From Acidimicrobiaceae bacterium (GTDB taxonomy: Bacteria > Actinomycetota > Acidimicrobiia > Acidimicrobiales > Bog-793), in assembly GCA_027459565.1 (NCBI GenBank), contig DAIDIA010000093.1:1-7352 (forward strand): a DNA stretch of 7,352 nucleotides, written 5' to 3'. Under the pieces are notes generated by a model. The model was not told the origin of the DNA, made no database searches, and saw only the letters and a list, made by a program, of their open reading frames with translations. Below, in pieces: positions 6,318 through 7,352 of this stretch. Each line of letters starts with the position of its first letter. Position 1 is the stretch's first letter. The position numbers and the translations under genes are program-made.

Positions 6318-7352
6318 TCGATGACCGCGACGATGTCGCCGGGACCGAGCGTGTCACCAACGGAGACGCGCAGCTCCCGAACGGTTCCCGCCACACGGCT
6401 GCGGATCGGATTCTCCATCTTCATCGCCTCGAGTACGCAGATGATCTGGTTGCTCTCCACCTGGTCACCGACGCTAACCGAAACCGACATGATCGTGCCC
6501 TGCATCGGTACGGTGACCGTCCGGCTATCGGGCTCCACGGCGACCGATGACGATCTGCGTCTTGGCCCCTTCGGCCTCGCGGCCGACTCGCGCAGCGCGG
6601 CGTCGAGCCACATCCTCACCCGATAGCGTCTGCCGTCGACCTCGGCCTCGATCGTCTCGAGCACCCGGCCGTGTTCGTCGATCGAGCCGTCTCGGCCGAG
6701 CGGGGGAGTCACTGACGAGAGATCGACGTCGGATTCGACAAAACCCGTCGAATGGGTTGCCGCGATGAAACGCGGGGATTCGAGGATCAGCTTGAGCGCA
6801 GGGATCGTCGTCGCGACGCCCTCGATGACGGTCTCGCCGAGGCAGCGGAGCATGCGCGTGCGCGCCTCCTCGCGATCGTTGCCCCAGACCGAGATCTTCG
6901 CGATGAGATTGTCGTAGTTCGCCGAAACCTCATCGCCGGGGCCATAGCCCGCGTCGACGCGCACTCCGAGACCTCCCGGATAGCTGAGGCGTCCGATCGT
7001 CCCCGGACTTGGCAGGAAGGCGCCGCCCGAAGGATCCTCCGCGTTGATGCGACACTCGATCGCATGACCCCTCGGGGCGATGGACTCCTGGGAGACCGAA
7101 AGTGGCGCGCCGGCGGCCACCTCGAGCTGCATCCGGACGAGATCGAGTCCGGTGACGAGTTCGGTGACCGGATGTTCGACCTGGAGGCGGGTGTTCATCT
7201 CGAGGAAGAAGAACTCCCCCTGCTCGTAGAGGAACTCGACGGTGCCGACGCCCCGGTACCCACAGCGTCGGGCGAGCGTCGCGGCGGCCTCGCCCATCTT
7301 CTGGCGGACGGCATCGCTGATCGCGGGTGCGGGAGTCTCCTCGATGAGCTTC
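6314..7352 (-). CDS. Acyl-CoA carboxylase alpha subunit (biotin carboxylase + biotin carrier), C-terminal part
   Basis: The frame is open to the window edge, so the N-terminus lies outside; the first complete codon is at 7351-7349 and the fragment has 345 residues. The Met at 7297 is internal, because the 18 codons before it ('KLIEETPAPAISDAVRQK') already match biotin carboxylase. The fragment covers the end of the ATP-grasp domain, 'FLEMNTRLQVEHPVTE' with Glu51, Asn53, Arg55 and Glu59 (E. coli AccC Glu288, Asn290, Arg292, Glu296), and then the C-terminal domain with 'ECRINAEDPSGG' (Arg101, matching Arg338). A variable Arg/Ser-rich linker follows. A biotin carrier domain ends the protein, with 'EAMKMENP' and biotinyl-Lys311, 35 residues from the end. 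This is the actinobacterial AccA3/PccA type that carboxylates acetyl-CoA or propionyl-CoA with a separate beta subunit. No beta subunit is in the window, so acyl specificity is open. Confidence 0.95.
   Translation of the reverse strand, partial: KLIEETPAPAISDAVRQKMGEAAATLARRCGYRGVGTVEFLYEQGEFFFLEMNTRLQVEHPVTELVTGLDLVRMQLEVAAGAPLSVSQESIAPRGHAIECRINAEDPSGGAFLPSPGTIGRLSYPGGLGVRVDAGYGPGDEVSANYDNLIAKISVWGNDREEARTRMLRCLGETVIEGVATTIPALKLILESPRFIAATHSTGFVESDVDLSSVTPPLGRDGSIDEHGRVLETIEAEVDGRRYRVRMWLDAALRESAARPKGPRRRSSSVAVEPDSRTVTVPMQGTIMSVSVSVGDQVESNQIICVLEAMKMENPIRSRVAGTVRELRVSVGDTLGPGDIVAVIE

Noticed and set aside
5268..6626. Long plus-strand open frame of 452 codons
   Set aside because: It is antisense to the amidohydrolase and the carboxylase, both of which have clear catalytic motifs. 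The antisense product is Arg/Asp/Val rich without recognisable motifs.
7295..7297. ATG at 7297 as the start of the carboxylase subunit
   Set aside because: The 18 codons upstream in the same frame are already typical biotin carboxylase sequence and the frame is open to the window edge, so this Met is internal.

Overview
The window is GC-rich chromosomal DNA (about 65% G+C by eye). Its proteins look like those of high-GC actinobacteria. The Ser/Thr-rich secreted protein, the rhodanese-ThiF fusion beginning MASFRDLL and the biotin carboxylase-BCCP subunit point to the class Acidimicrobiia or a relative. That placement is inference from family resemblance and was not tested. No RNA gene, CRISPR array, insertion sequence, integrase or phage gene was seen.

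Layout from left to right. (1) Positions 1-296, minus strand: the start of a conserved actinobacterial protein of unknown function, cut by the window edge. (2) 433-1059, minus: a small exported or membrane-anchored protein of unknown function. (3) 1122-3074, minus: a prolyl-oligopeptidase-type S9 serine peptidase. (4) 3108-3713, minus: a nitroreductase-family flavoprotein 33 bp upstream of the peptidase, probably in the same transcript. (5) 3714-3845: a divergent intergenic region with an 11-bp dyad and a C7G6 block. (6) 3846-5012, plus: a rhodanese-MoeB/ThiF sulfur-activation protein broken by an in-frame TAG at 4800-4802. The reading frame continues after the TAG with the expected family C-terminus. 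(7) 5013-5132: a convergent intergenic region with a possible hairpin. (8) 5133-6317, minus: an M20D amidohydrolase overlapping by ATGA with (9), 6314-7352, minus: the C-terminal part of a biotin carboxylase/BCCP subunit of an acyl-CoA carboxylase, whose start lies outside the window.

The genes are mostly housekeeping or accessory metabolism: peptide and amide hydrolysis, flavin redox chemistry, sulfur transfer for molybdopterin, thiamine or cysteine carriers, and acyl-CoA carboxylation. I see no clear new multi-gene system. The points most worth checking are the interrupted MoeB-like gene, the dyad in its divergent promoter region, the two unassigned conserved proteins at the left, the coupling of an amidohydrolase to a biotin carboxylase, and the high number of CGATCG palindromes across the window.
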